A stretch of 40,423 bases of DNA from Lyngbya confervoides BDU141951. GTDB lineage: Bacteria; Cyanobacteriota; Cyanobacteriia; Thermosynechococcales; Thermosynechococcaceae. The stretch is from positions 1-40,423 of the forward strand of contig NZ_JTHE03000058.1 in the NCBI RefSeq assembly GCF_000817775.3, in the 5' to 3' direction. Shown here in pieces: positions 33,204 through 40,423 of the stretch (its first letter is position 1; the number at the start of each line of letters is the position of its first letter). The position numbers and the translations under genes are program-made. The notes beneath the pieces were generated by a model, which saw only the letters and a list, made by a program, of their open reading frames with translations, had not been told where the DNA came from and searched no databases.

Positions 33204-34124
33204 GTGTGGGTCACTTCATCATTGAACCAAGTTTTACAGCCAACGGCTGCTGCCCTAGGGAATTTTGATGGTCTCCATCTAGGGCATCAACGGGTTATCC
33301 AGGCCATTCAGTCGGCCAGTGCGGAGAATATCTATCCCACTGTTGTGGCGTTTGACCCCCACCCCCACGAATATTTTTCTGGGCAGATGCGGCAGCTGCT
33401 CACGCCCGTGCAGGAAAAAGCGACGCTGCTGCAGGCCCTCGGGGTAGCTCAACTGGTGTTGCTGCCCTTTAATCAACGCATTGCCTCGTTGACCCCGGAA
33501 GCCTTTGTGCGCGATATCTTGATCACCCGGTTGCGGGTGCAGCAGCTGAGCGTTGGCTTTAATTTCCACTTTGGTCGCGATCGCAGTGGAAATCCAGACC
33601 TGTTGGTGGAATTGGGGCAACGCTTTGGAATACAGGTCCATGTGGCAGATCCCCATCGGCTCGCTGGTGAGCCCGTGAGTAGCTCTTTAATTCGCACGGC
33701 CCTGGAAACTGGAGATCTGACGCGTGCTAACCAACTCTTGGGGCGATCCTATGCCCTCACCGGCACCGTTGTGCATGGCGAGGCCCTGGGGCGAACCCTG
33801 GGGTTTCCCACGGCCAATGTCGAGGTGCCAGGGAACAAATTTTTACCCCGATACGGGGTCTACCGGGTCTCGGTGCAGCTGGGTCAAGATCCGCAGCGGT
33901 ATGGGGGGGTGATGAATTTAGGCGATCGCCCCACGGTGAACGGCCAACATCACTCCATTGAAGTTCACCTGCTCGATTGGTCCGGGGATCTTTATGGGCA
34001 AACTCTAACTGTGTCTCTCCAGCAGTTTTTGCGTCCGGAGCAGAAGTTTTCCTCCCTGGCGGAACTCCAGGCTCAAATTCAGCGAGATTGCGACACGGCC
34101 CGTGCCCAACTAACCTCAGTGTGA
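33204..34124 (+). CDS. ribF: Bifunctional riboflavin kinase / FAD synthetase
   Basis: RibF phosphorylates riboflavin to FMN and adenylates FMN to FAD. The 306-residue protein has an N-terminal adenylyltransferase domain with GNFDGLHLGHQ (about 18-28) and SSSLIRTAL. The C-terminal kinase domain (about 180-300) has LGFPTANV and GVMNLGDRPTV and ends with a typical FLRPEQKFSSLAELQAQI helix. The start is GTG at 33204. No riboflavin riboswitch is seen in the 128 bases upstream. moxR begins six bases after its stop. Confidence 0.95.
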   Translation: MWVTSSLNQVLQPTAAALGNFDGLHLGHQRVIQAIQSASAENIYPTVVAFDPHPHEYFSGQMRQLLTPVQEKATLLQALGVAQLVLLPFNQRIASLTPEAFVRDILITRLRVQQLSVGFNFHFGRDRSGNPDLLVELGQRFGIQVHVADPHRLAGEPVSSSLIRTALETGDLTRANQLLGRSYALTGTVVHGEALGRTLGFPTANVEVPGNKFLPRYGVYRVSVQLGQDPQRYGGVMNLGDRPTVNGQHHSIEVHLLDWSGDLYGQTLTVSLQQFLRPEQKFSSLAELQAQIQRDCDTARAQLTSV

Positions 34125-34130
34125 AATCGG

Positions 34131-35060
34131 ATGCTATTACAAGAAACGTCCCTGAGCGCTCCCCTGGTCCGACTCCTGGAGAATATGAACCAGGCGATCG
34201 TCGGTAAAGAAGAGGCAGTCCGCTTGGTTTTGGCAGCGCTTTTGTCTGGGGGCCATGCGCTCTTGGAAGATGTTCCCGGCGTGGGAAAAACCCTGCTGGC
34301 GAAATCTCTGGCTCGCTCTGTCCAGGGCCGGTTTCATCGGGTTCAATGCACGCCCGATCTCATGCCAGGCGATCTAACGGGAACGAACATCTGGAATCCC
34401 CAGGAGGCCCAGTTTGAGTTTGTGCCAGGTCCCATCTTTGCCAATGTGCTCCTAGCGGATGAGATTAATCGCTCAACCCCGCGAACCCAGTCCGCCCTCT
34501 TGGAGGTGATGGAGGAATTCCAGGTCACCCTCGATCGGGTTACCCATCCTGTTCCCCAGCCGTTTTTCGTCATTGCCACCCAAAACCCCATTGAGTATCA
34601 GGGAACCTTTGTGCTCCCCGAAGCGCAGCTCGATCGGTTTGCTGTGGCTCTGAGCCTGGGCTACCCCACTGCTGAGCAGGAATTGCAGATGCTGCAACGA
34701 GCCCAGGACAAGCGAGATTTAAGTCAGCTGGACCCCTGTATTTCACTTCAGGATGTGCGATCGCTTCAGCAGGCCACGCAGCAGGTGCGTGTGGCCCCAC
34801 CGGTGCAGAAATATATGCTGAATCTGGCCCGGGCTACCCGTGACCATGCTGGGGTGAAGCTGGGCATCAGCCCACGGGGGGTGGTGACCCTCCAGCGCAC
34901 CACCCAAGCCATTGCGCTGCTCTGTGGGCGAGACTATGCGTTGCCAGACGATGTCAAGTTTCTGGCCCCCTACGTCCTGGCGCACCGGATGATTCCGGCG
35001 CGGGGACATGCCGCCCGAGACATCATTGCCGATCTGGTGGATAGTCTTCCAGTTCCCTAA
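34131..35060 (+). CDS. MoxR-family AAA+ ATPase
   Basis: The 309-residue ATPase has Walker A DVPGVGKTLLA (about 47-57), Walker B LLADEINRSTPRTQSALLEVMEE and a sensor region NPIEYQGTFVLPEAQLDRF, all diagnostic of MoxR chaperone-like AAA+ proteins. MoxR proteins usually work with a VWA-domain partner and a DUF58 protein encoded next door to mature metalloenzymes or envelope proteins. Neither is adjacent here. The gene is six bases downstream of ribF, so it is cotranscribed with it. Its stop region is duplicated in tandem. Confidence 0.93.
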   Translation: MLLQETSLSAPLVRLLENMNQAIVGKEEAVRLVLAALLSGGHALLEDVPGVGKTLLAKSLARSVQGRFHRVQCTPDLMPGDLTGTNIWNPQEAQFEFVPGPIFANVLLADEINRSTPRTQSALLEVMEEFQVTLDRVTHPVPQPFFVIATQNPIEYQGTFVLPEAQLDRFAVALSLGYPTAEQELQMLQRAQDKRDLSQLDPCISLQDVRSLQQATQQVRVAPPVQKYMLNLARATRDHAGVKLGISPRGVVTLQRTTQAIALLCGRDYALPDDVKFLAPYVLAHRMIPARGHAARDIIADLVDSLPVP

Positions 35061-35075
35061 ATTCCAGTTCCCTAA
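35047..35075 (+). repeat. 15-base tandem duplication across the moxR stop codon
   Basis: TTCCAGTTCCCTAAA is repeated head-to-tail, with a further partial TTCCAG. Both copies contain the in-frame-looking CCC-TAA, but the first stop (35058-35060) already terminates moxR. It is a recent-looking slippage duplication in non-coding sequence. Confidence 0.75.
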
Positions 35076-35102
35076 ATTCCAGAAAAGCGTAAGGGATTAT
35101 CC

Positions 35103-36170
35103 TCAAGGTTCGCTGGGGTTTGCCGATTCCTCGGGCTGATCCGCCTGGAGCGGTTGTAAGATGGATCGCCTTTCCCGAGCGAGTTGATTATAGGCGGCCA
35201 CTTTATTCTGATAGGTGTCAACCTCCTGATTAAAGGCCGCCACCTGGGCCTGGTGGCTGCGCACATTGTCATTGTGCCGAACAACCGCTTCATTGAGGTT
35301 TACCCTCGCCTGTTCAAATTGAGAGATTAAGCTGGGGTCCCCTTGGGCCAGGGCGAGTTCGGTTTCGCTTTTCAGCCGATTCAAATCGGCTTTAAGGGTA
35401 TTCAGGCGATCCTGACTGGCATCTAAGGCCTCTGCCGATCGCTGAAGGTCAGCTTTTGTGGCTTTGAGGTCGGCTTCTAGGCGATCAATTTCCTGAACCA
35501 GAAGATCGGCCTCTGTATCCAGTTGGGAGAGAGTTTGGCTGGATTGTCGGGCAAAGGCTACCACACGCTGGCGATCGCGAAAATATTGTTGGTAGTGCCG
35601 TTCAAGGTCAGGATTATCCAGATTCCCGAGTTCACTGCCCAAATGGGAATGCAATTCGTTGAGATAGATGGCGGGGTCACCCTTCGCGTAGTCTGCTAAG
35701 ATCCCTGCCAGGAGAGGGTCCTGCACCCGCCTAGCCGCCTGCTTCAGTTTGGGCGCTAGGCGATCGCGCTCAAAGAGACTGAGATTTTGATAGGCCGCAT
35801 GGAGCATTTCATGGGCGGCCACCACTTCCATCGTGCCTTGCAGACGTGGGTCGGTTACGGACTGGATCACAATCTGTCCTCGATAGCCATCGTTGGTATA
35901 GCACCCCAAAATAATCCTGGCCTCAGCCGCTCGGCCCGACCTCCGGCAAAGCTGATGAAATTGCGCTTTGGGTTCAATTTTAGGATCTTGCCCGTAGAAA
36001 AGCTGTTGAGCTTTTGGGGTCATAGTGGTGGCCATGGCCAGTTGTTCAATGGCGGGCGAGGAGGGCCGATAGGTGGGCGTCAAAAAATTTCGGGTGGCCC
36101 CGAAAATAATCAGCATCCCTACGAAGATGGCGATCGCAAGGGAGTTAATCGAACGTTTTCGCTGTCGCAT
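35103..36170 (-). CDS. Membrane-anchored putative zinc metalloprotease with coiled coil
   Basis: The 355-residue protein has a basic N-terminus and one transmembrane anchor (about 10-25). A periplasmic domain follows with the zinc-protease motif HEMLH at 120-124; a possible third ligand lies in YLNELHSHLGSE (169-180). Residues about 215-345 are a long heptad-rich coiled coil (TEADLLVQEIDRLEADLK onward). Domain order and length resemble no named family that I recall. I infer an envelope protease or its inactive scaffold. The M23 peptidase gene is upstream on the same strand, 189 bases away. Protease activity is unproven. Confidence 0.72.
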   Translation of the reverse strand: MRQRKRSINSLAIAIFVGMLIIFGATRNFLTPTYRPSSPAIEQLAMATTMTPKAQQLFYGQDPKIEPKAQFHQLCRRSGRAAEARIILGCYTNDGYRGQIVIQSVTDPRLQGTMEVVAAHEMLHAAYQNLSLFERDRLAPKLKQAARRVQDPLLAGILADYAKGDPAIYLNELHSHLGSELGNLDNPDLERHYQQYFRDRQRVVAFARQSSQTLSQLDTEADLLVQEIDRLEADLKATKADLQRSAEALDASQDRLNTLKADLNRLKSETELALAQGDPSLISQFEQARVNLNEAVVRHNDNVRSHQAQVAAFNQEVDTYQNKVAAYNQLARERRSILQPLQADQPEESANPSEP

Positions 36171-36359
36171 GGCTGCCTATCGCTAATACCCTTATCCAAA
36201 CAAGATAAATCAGGGATTGGGATGACCGCTACAGAGGGTTAGCCCTGGGCGGCCCCCCTCTGTAGCCCCTTTACTGGGTATCGCAATCGGTGGACGCTTC
36301 GCCAGAATCCACCCCTAGGCAGTTCTAGAACCAAGCCTGCTGCCGGTGGACCTCACCCG

Positions 36360-37892
36360 TTAAGGTTCCATCCGCACATCGAGATGCTCCATTGGACTCG
36401 GGCGCAATGCCGTCATCGTCGGGATCTTGGGCAGTGCAACCGACGGAGATCGTCCCCTCTGGGAGGATGTCCCTGGAGAGGATGCTGCCGCAGAGGACGC
36501 CGCCGCAGAGGATGCAGAAGCCGATGCTGGGACAGGAAACGCGGGGGGCAGTGTGGCGATCGCCGCTTGCTGCATGCTTTGAATGAGATTGGTGAGCGCG
36601 ATCTGAAGATCCGCTGTAGGGTCGACCACCTGCATCCCGTCCGCGGTGCGCTGCAACAGTTCAAAGTGCAAATGCGGCCCGGTGGAATTGCCGGTGCTGC
36701 CCACCGTCCCCAGGACATCACCACGCTTCACCCGCTGACCTGGCTTCACCAACAGCTCCGAAAGGTGAGCATAGCGAGTTTGACGCTGTCCCTGATCATG
36801 GTCTAGGAGCACTGAGAGGCCATAGCCGCCCAGGTAATCGGCGATGGCCACGGTGCCATCAAAGGCCGCAATCACTGGAGTGCCCTGGGGCGCAGCTAAA
36901 TCAATGCCAGAGTGCAGATGCCAATGTTGCTGAATAGGGTGTAGACGCCACCCAAAGGCAGAACTGACCACGACCGGCATCGGAAGGGGAAAGAGCATGG
37001 ATTTCCCATTTAAAATCCACTGCAAGGGGTTGCTGCCAGTGAGGGGCTTAAGCTTATAGTTCTGCAGTTTCCAGCTGGTTAGCCCTGGAGAGGGAGCAGA
37101 GATTGGCAAGGACACAGTTCCCGGTACCGTGGTGCCAGCGGGATTGCCTCCCCGATCAGCTAGCAGGACCGGAGGAGACGGCACGTATCTGTGATTCGAG
37201 GTCCCCACAGATCCCACTTCCCTTGGCGGGGCAAGGCTCACTTGCCGCGCCGGAGGCGTCGAGGCAGCCACTGGCGCGGCTAAACGGCGTGCCGGAGGCG
37301 TCGTCATCCGCGCCGGTGATACTGGGACCGGAGGCTTCTCCTGGGCGCTCTGGCTGGGCGATGGGGCCGAAGCTGGCGCCAGGTCAGCCACCGCAGGTGG
37401 CGCCGCACAGACCGAGGAGGTCGCCGTCGGGTCAAGCTGGGCTGCGCAGCCTCGGGGCAGGTTCAGGGCAGGAGCCACGGACGGTTCCACCCTGGAGTCT
37501 AATGGAGGGGGCGCAGCGGGTAGGGCTGCTGGCTCTGTGTAGGCTGGCTCTGTGTAGGCTGGCCCTTCATAGACCGGCGCAGGGTCTGGCCCATACTCGT
37601 CGGTTACGGCAGGCGTCTCGGCTTCTGGCCCAGGGTCCGGCTCGGCTGACAAAAACTTTTCATCCCAGTTGGACTGCTCAATGATGGGCTCAAAGACAGA
37701 CGCCGTGGGCAGGGGGGGGGCCTCCCTTGATTCAATCAGCAGGTGGGCAGAGGACTCCCCCGGTTGCTCTTCACCCAGGGCCGGAAGGGGCCTCCAGGAC
37801 ATCAGGCCCATGGAAACCCCCAGATTGGTTAACAGGCCAAGGGCCACCCAACGTTTCATTTGAAGAGGCACAGTTTTGCAATTTGGTTGCAT
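36360..37892 (-). CDS. Secreted M23 (LytM) peptidase with a Pro/Ala-rich linker
   Basis: The product is 510 residues from ATG 37892, or 499 from ATG 37859. An N-terminal signal peptide ends near LPALG. Residues 55-270 are a Pro/Ala/Ser-rich low-complexity spacer with a YTEPA duplication. The M23 domain (about 300-425) has zinc ligands H327 and D331 (HSGIDLA) and H409 (HLHFE), with H376 and H407 as likely catalytic bases. A Ser/Ala repeat forms the tail. M23 enzymes cut peptidoglycan cross-bridges or, without full motifs, activate amidases. All metal residues are present, so it is likely active. Confidence 0.9.
   Translation of the reverse strand: MQPNCKTVPLQMKRWVALGLLTNLGVSMGLMSWRPLPALGEEQPGESSAHLLIESREAPPLPTASVFEPIIEQSNWDEKFLSAEPDPGPEAETPAVTDEYGPDPAPVYEGPAYTEPAYTEPAALPAAPPPLDSRVEPSVAPALNLPRGCAAQLDPTATSSVCAAPPAVADLAPASAPSPSQSAQEKPPVPVSPARMTTPPARRLAAPVAASTPPARQVSLAPPREVGSVGTSNHRYVPSPPVLLADRGGNPAGTTVPGTVSLPISAPSPGLTSWKLQNYKLKPLTGSNPLQWILNGKSMLFPLPMPVVVSSAFGWRLHPIQQHWHLHSGIDLAAPQGTPVIAAFDGTVAIADYLGGYGLSVLLDHDQGQRQTRYAHLSELLVKPGQRVKRGDVLGTVGSTGNSTGPHLHFELLQRTADGMQVVDPTADLQIALTNLIQSMQQAAIATLPPAFPVPASASASSAAASSAAASSPGTSSQRGRSPSVALPKIPTMTALRPSPMEHLDVRMEP
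37531..37560 (-). repeat. Tandem 15-bp repeat in the M23 peptidase linker
   Basis: GGCTCTGTGTAGGCT occurs twice back to back (37531-37545 and 37546-37560) and encodes YTEPA-YTEPA on the minus strand. It is in frame and lies in the disordered linker. Confidence 0.85.
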
Positions 37893-38110
37893 CCGAAAAA
37901 ATTCCCCGCAAACACTAGTTCAGCAATTGAGTTTCAGCCGTTTGGCATTCACGGCTAAGCTTTTTAACGACACATCCTAGGCTCACACGGTAGGCCAGCC
38001 GATCTCGGAGCAAACCCACATTTTTAGCAACATAGCAGATAACCAGGGACAGCATCGAGTCACTTTCAATACAGTGCCCAATCCAGGGGATCAAGTCGCG
38101 GTCTGCGGAC

Positions 38111-38776
38111 TCACAATTGATCTAAATCTATCTCGGGAGAGAGGGGCGTTCCCAGCCAGCGTGGGTAGTCCTGCAAGACCTCCGACCACCCTTGGGGAGA
38201 GGCGATCGCGTCACAGCCCTCTTCCAGGCCCAGAATCACCAGCGCCGCTAGGTGTTCCAATCCCCCCACCGCCCTGCTCACCGTTCCCAAGGCGATGGCG
38301 TTGGGGGGCACCGGGTTGGTCCAGTTGACTCCGATTCCAATGACGGCTTGGTGAATCACTCCTCGCCGAACTGCAGTTTCGGTCAAAATTCCGCCCAGTT
38401 TGCGGCTGTGCAGGTAAAGATCGTTGGGCCATTTCAGCGCCACCGGAACCCCCAGGCTCCTCAACTGGCGCGCAACCCCCCAGGCGCTGGCCAGGGTGAT
38501 GCGTCCCCCCTTGGCCACTGGCAGCTGAGGTGCGATCGCCAAGGAACAGTAGAGTCCGCCTGGGGCAGACACCCAGGGGCGTCCCCACTGCCCCCGTCCT
38601 GCTGTTTGCTGCTGCGCCAGGACCACTGTTCCGGTCGCGGCGCCCGCTTGTAGGTGATCCCAGAGGATACGATTGGTGGAATCCACCGTGGGATAGCAAT
38701 AGATCGATCGACTTGCAGATGCCGTTGGCAGCAACTGGCTGAAGCGTTGGCGGTCAAACTCTAAATTTGCGCCCAT
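38111..38776 (-). CDS. birA: Biotin--[acetyl-CoA-carboxylase] ligase
   Basis: BirA attaches biotin to the carrier subunit of acetyl-CoA carboxylase. The 221-residue protein is a class I ligase: it has the catalytic core only, with no N-terminal DNA-binding domain, so it is not a biotin-operon repressor. Motifs include VDSTNRIL, the biotinyl-AMP loop GRGQWGR (60-66) and KWPNDL (catalytic Lys115) followed by KLGGI. It is divergent from pgeF, with 110 bases between the starts. accD, another component of the same pathway, is at 10.3-11.1 kb. Confidence 0.93.
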   Translation of the reverse strand: MGANLEFDRQRFSQLLPTASASRSIYCYPTVDSTNRILWDHLQAGAATGTVVLAQQQTAGRGQWGRPWVSAPGGLYCSLAIAPQLPVAKGGRITLASAWGVARQLRSLGVPVALKWPNDLYLHSRKLGGILTETAVRRGVIHQAVIGIGVNWTNPVPPNAIALGTVSRAVGGLEHLAALVILGLEEGCDAIASPQGWSEVLQDYPRWLGTPLSPEIDLDQL

Positions 38777-38886
38777 GCCTGTTTCCCCGTCCCCTGGATT
38801 TCTTTTCCCATGTTTCCCTCTCCCCGCAGGCGAAGCAAGCTAGAGTATGGGAAATCATACTCTTTCCGGGACGGTCTCAAGGCGCA

Positions 38887-39681
38887 ATGCATCAATGGCA
38901 ATGGCGAACTCGCAACGGCACCCAGTTTCTCACCTGTGATCTGCTAGATCGCTGGCCCCATGGATTTTTTACACGCCAGGCCTGGCCCCAGACCCCCCAT
39001 GAACTGGTGGAGAAGGTCCACCCCACCGCCGAGGTGCTGCGGGTTAAGCAGGTGCATGGTAATACGGTGCTCAGTGCCAGCCAGGTCAAAGCCCAGCGGG
39101 TTCCTGAGGATTTTTCCTACCCCGATGCCGATGGGGTCTACAGCGATGCTCAGCATCAGTCCCTCTGGGTTTGCTCCGCGGACTGCACGCCTGTCCTGAT
39201 TGCCGATGCCCGAACGGGCCGGGTGGCCGCCGTACATGCCGGTTGGCGCGGAACCGCAGCCCGCATTGTCCCAGAGGCGATCGCTCGTCTGCTGGACCAG
39301 GGAAGTCAGCTGGAACATTTGCTTGTGGCCATGGGACCGGCGATTGAGGGCCGAGTCTATCAGGTCACCCAGGAGGTGGCCGAAACGGTAGCGCGCTCTA
39401 TTCAAGACTGGGTCGCCGGGCCTGCCGCATCCAGGACAGCCTCGCTCACTGCCGCACTGCTGGCCATGGAAAACTCTCCCCTAGGCGTCGATGATCAGCC
39501 AGGACGGGTCAAGCTAGATGTGCGCCGGGTCAATGCCCTGCAGCTAGAGTTATTAGGCCTGGATGCAGGGCAGATTTCCATTGCCCCCCACTGCACCTAC
39601 CAAGCCCCCCACCAATTTTTCTCCTACCGGCGAGATGGCCTAAAAAAAGTGCAGTGGTCCGGCATTGTTAGCCAGGAGTAG
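38887..39681 (+). CDS. pgeF: PgeF/YfiH-type polyphenol oxidase-fold peptidoglycan editing factor
   Basis: This family hydrolyses misincorporated UDP-MurNAc-L-Ser precursors (PgeF) and also has purine-nucleoside activity in some members. I chose ATG 38887 ([10 protein letters not shown]), preceded by AAGG, giving 264 residues; a longer frame adds non-conserved sequence overlapping birA. The catalytic residues are visible: H57 in KQVHGN, C100 in SADCTPVLI and H117 in VHAGWRGT. The C-terminal PHCTY and FFSYRRDG are typical. It fits with alr, the PBP and the M23 peptidase as one of the cell-wall genes in this window. Confidence 0.92.
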   Translation: MHQWQWRTRNGTQFLTCDLLDRWPHGFFTRQAWPQTPHELVEKVHPTAEVLRVKQVHGNTVLSASQVKAQRVPEDFSYPDADGVYSDAQHQSLWVCSADCTPVLIADARTGRVAAVHAGWRGTAARIVPEAIARLLDQGSQLEHLLVAMGPAIEGRVYQVTQEVAETVARSIQDWVAGPAASRTASLTAALLAMENSPLGVDDQPGRVKLDVRRVNALQLELLGLDAGQISIAPHCTYQAPHQFFSYRRDGLKKVQWSGIVSQE

Positions 39682-39791
39682 CCCAGCGTTGCGCCGATCC
39701 CCTGGCCTGGGTGGATCGCAGATCCCGCCCAGATCCCATCAGGATAATGCAGTATGATTTTGGATACCGTCAAACCCTGACCTTACTGACT

Positions 39792-40423
39792 ATGCAGACG
39801 ATCTCAAACCCCGGAACGACAGGTCTTCCGAATCCACTGACTCACACTGAAACCAGCCTGCCTCGGCGGAAAACTCGTCCAGTCCCCGTAGGCAGTATCA
39901 CCATCGGTGGCGGCCACCCGGTGGTGGTTCAGTCGATGATCAACGAAGATACCCTGGATATTGACGGTTCAGTGGCCGCTATCCGCCGCCTTCACGAAAT
40001 CGGCTGCGAAATTGTGCGCGTTACCGTGCCCAGCATGGCCCATGCCAAGGCCCTCGCCCAAATCAAAGCCAAACTCGCCCAGACCTATCAGGCGGTCCCG
40101 TTGGTAGCCGATGTGCATCACAACGGCATGAAGATTGCCCTAGAGGTGGCTAAGCATGTGGACAAGGTGCGCATTAATCCTGGGCTGTATGTATTTGAGA
40201 AGGCCCAAAGCGATCGCACCGAATACAGCCAAAGCGAGTTTGAGGAAATTGGGGCACAAATTCGCTCCACCCTAGAGCCCTTAGTTCTTTCACTGCGGGA
40301 TCAAAACAAATCCATGCGTATTGGGGTCAACCATGGGTCCCTGGCGGAGCGCATGCTCTTTACCTATGGAGATACTCCCGAGGGTATGGTGGAATCAGCC
40401 CTGGAATTCATTCGAATTTGCGA
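39792..40423 (+). CDS. ispG: 4-hydroxy-3-methylbut-2-enyl diphosphate synthase, 5' part (3' end outside window)
   Basis: IspG converts the methylerythritol cyclodiphosphate to HMBPP using a 4Fe-4S cluster and, in cyanobacteria, ferredoxin. The frame opens at ATG 39792 and runs off the right edge; 210 codons are visible. After a variable 25-residue leader the sequence [16 protein letters not shown] and [13 protein letters not shown] is diagnostic of the cyanobacterial/plant-type enzyme. [15 protein letters not shown] and [13 protein letters not shown] follow. The iron-sulfur cysteines lie beyond the window. It is 110 bases after pgeF on the same strand. Its pathway partner IspF is at 24 kb. 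Confidence 0.95.
   Translation, partial: MQTISNPGTTGLPNPLTHTETSLPRRKTRPVPVGSITIGGGHPVVVQSMINEDTLDIDGSVAAIRRLHEIGCEIVRVTVPSMAHAKALAQIKAKLAQTYQAVPLVADVHHNGMKIALEVAKHVDKVRINPGLYVFEKAQSDRTEYSQSEFEEIGAQIRSTLEPLVLSLRDQNKSMRIGVNHGSLAERMLFTYGDTPEGMVESALEFIRIC

Noticed and set aside
38211-38699. 162-codon frame overlapping birA on the same strand
   Set aside because: It is a frame-shifted shadow of birA with Gly/Arg-rich, motif-free sequence.
1-40423. Insertion sequences, prophage, CRISPR array or defence island
   Set aside because: I found no transposase, integrase, phage structural gene, cas gene or regularly spaced repeat array.

Overview
This 40.4 kb window is chromosomal DNA from a cyanobacterium. 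It encodes cytochrome c6 (petJ) and the photosystem II cytochrome c550 (psbV), a ferredoxin-type sulfite reductase, the non-mevalonate isoprenoid enzymes IspF and IspG, and many small families typical of the phylum (DUF4332, DUF2062, HNH, CYTH). The HIP1 octamer GCGATCGC occurs at least 40 times by eye, about one per kilobase, which is a cyanobacterial hallmark. The sequence alone does not let me name a genus.

Layout. 1-5.3 kb: the 3' end of nagA, overlapped by a degenerate ADP-ribosylglycohydrolase-like gene; a PgpH-type HD phosphohydrolase (probable c-di-AMP phosphodiesterase); and, convergent to it, a Ser/Thr kinase with a C-terminal cyclic-nucleotide-binding domain. 5.4-8.9 kb: peroxiredoxin Q with a clear terminator, a two-gene ABC-2 exporter and a TlyA rRNA methyltransferase. 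8.9-11.1 kb (minus strand): accD, psbV, petJ. 11.1-14.7 kb: a long intergenic region with a possible small ORF and a structured leader, then sir and an HNH nuclease gene. 14.8-21.1 kb: DedA, a RluA-family protein lacking the usual catalytic Asp, a monoacylglycerol-lipase-like hydrolase, DUF2062, a repeat protein with LPxxRPI motifs, DUF4332 and a class A penicillin-binding protein. 21.1-26.3 kb: a structured divergent intergenic region, tyrS, a CheY-like regulator, a CYTH triphosphatase, ispF, a ROK kinase, tRNA-Gln(UUG) and a HAD hydrolase. 26.3-29.5 kb: two membrane proteins, purE and alr. 29.5-35 kb: two tandem family-5 substrate-binding lipoproteins with no permease genes beside them, ribF and moxR. 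35-40.4 kb: a membrane-anchored HExxH protein with a coiled coil, a proline-rich M23 peptidase, birA, pgeF and the 5' end of ispG.

Most of the window is housekeeping. Several genes work on the envelope: the class A PBP, alanine racemase, PgeF, the M23 peptidase, NagA and the exporter. birA and accD both serve acetyl-CoA carboxylase. I see no mobile element, CRISPR array, prophage or defence island. Nothing stands out as a clearly new multi-gene system. The best candidates for new biology are small: the folded leader that sequesters the sir start, the ribbon-helix-helix-like tail on Sir, a 148-nt foldable element between the PBP and tyrS genes, the LPxxRPI protein, and the Asp-less RluA homologue. 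Genes are compact: three convergent pairs interlock their stop codons in a palindromic tetranucleotide (TTAA or CTAG).
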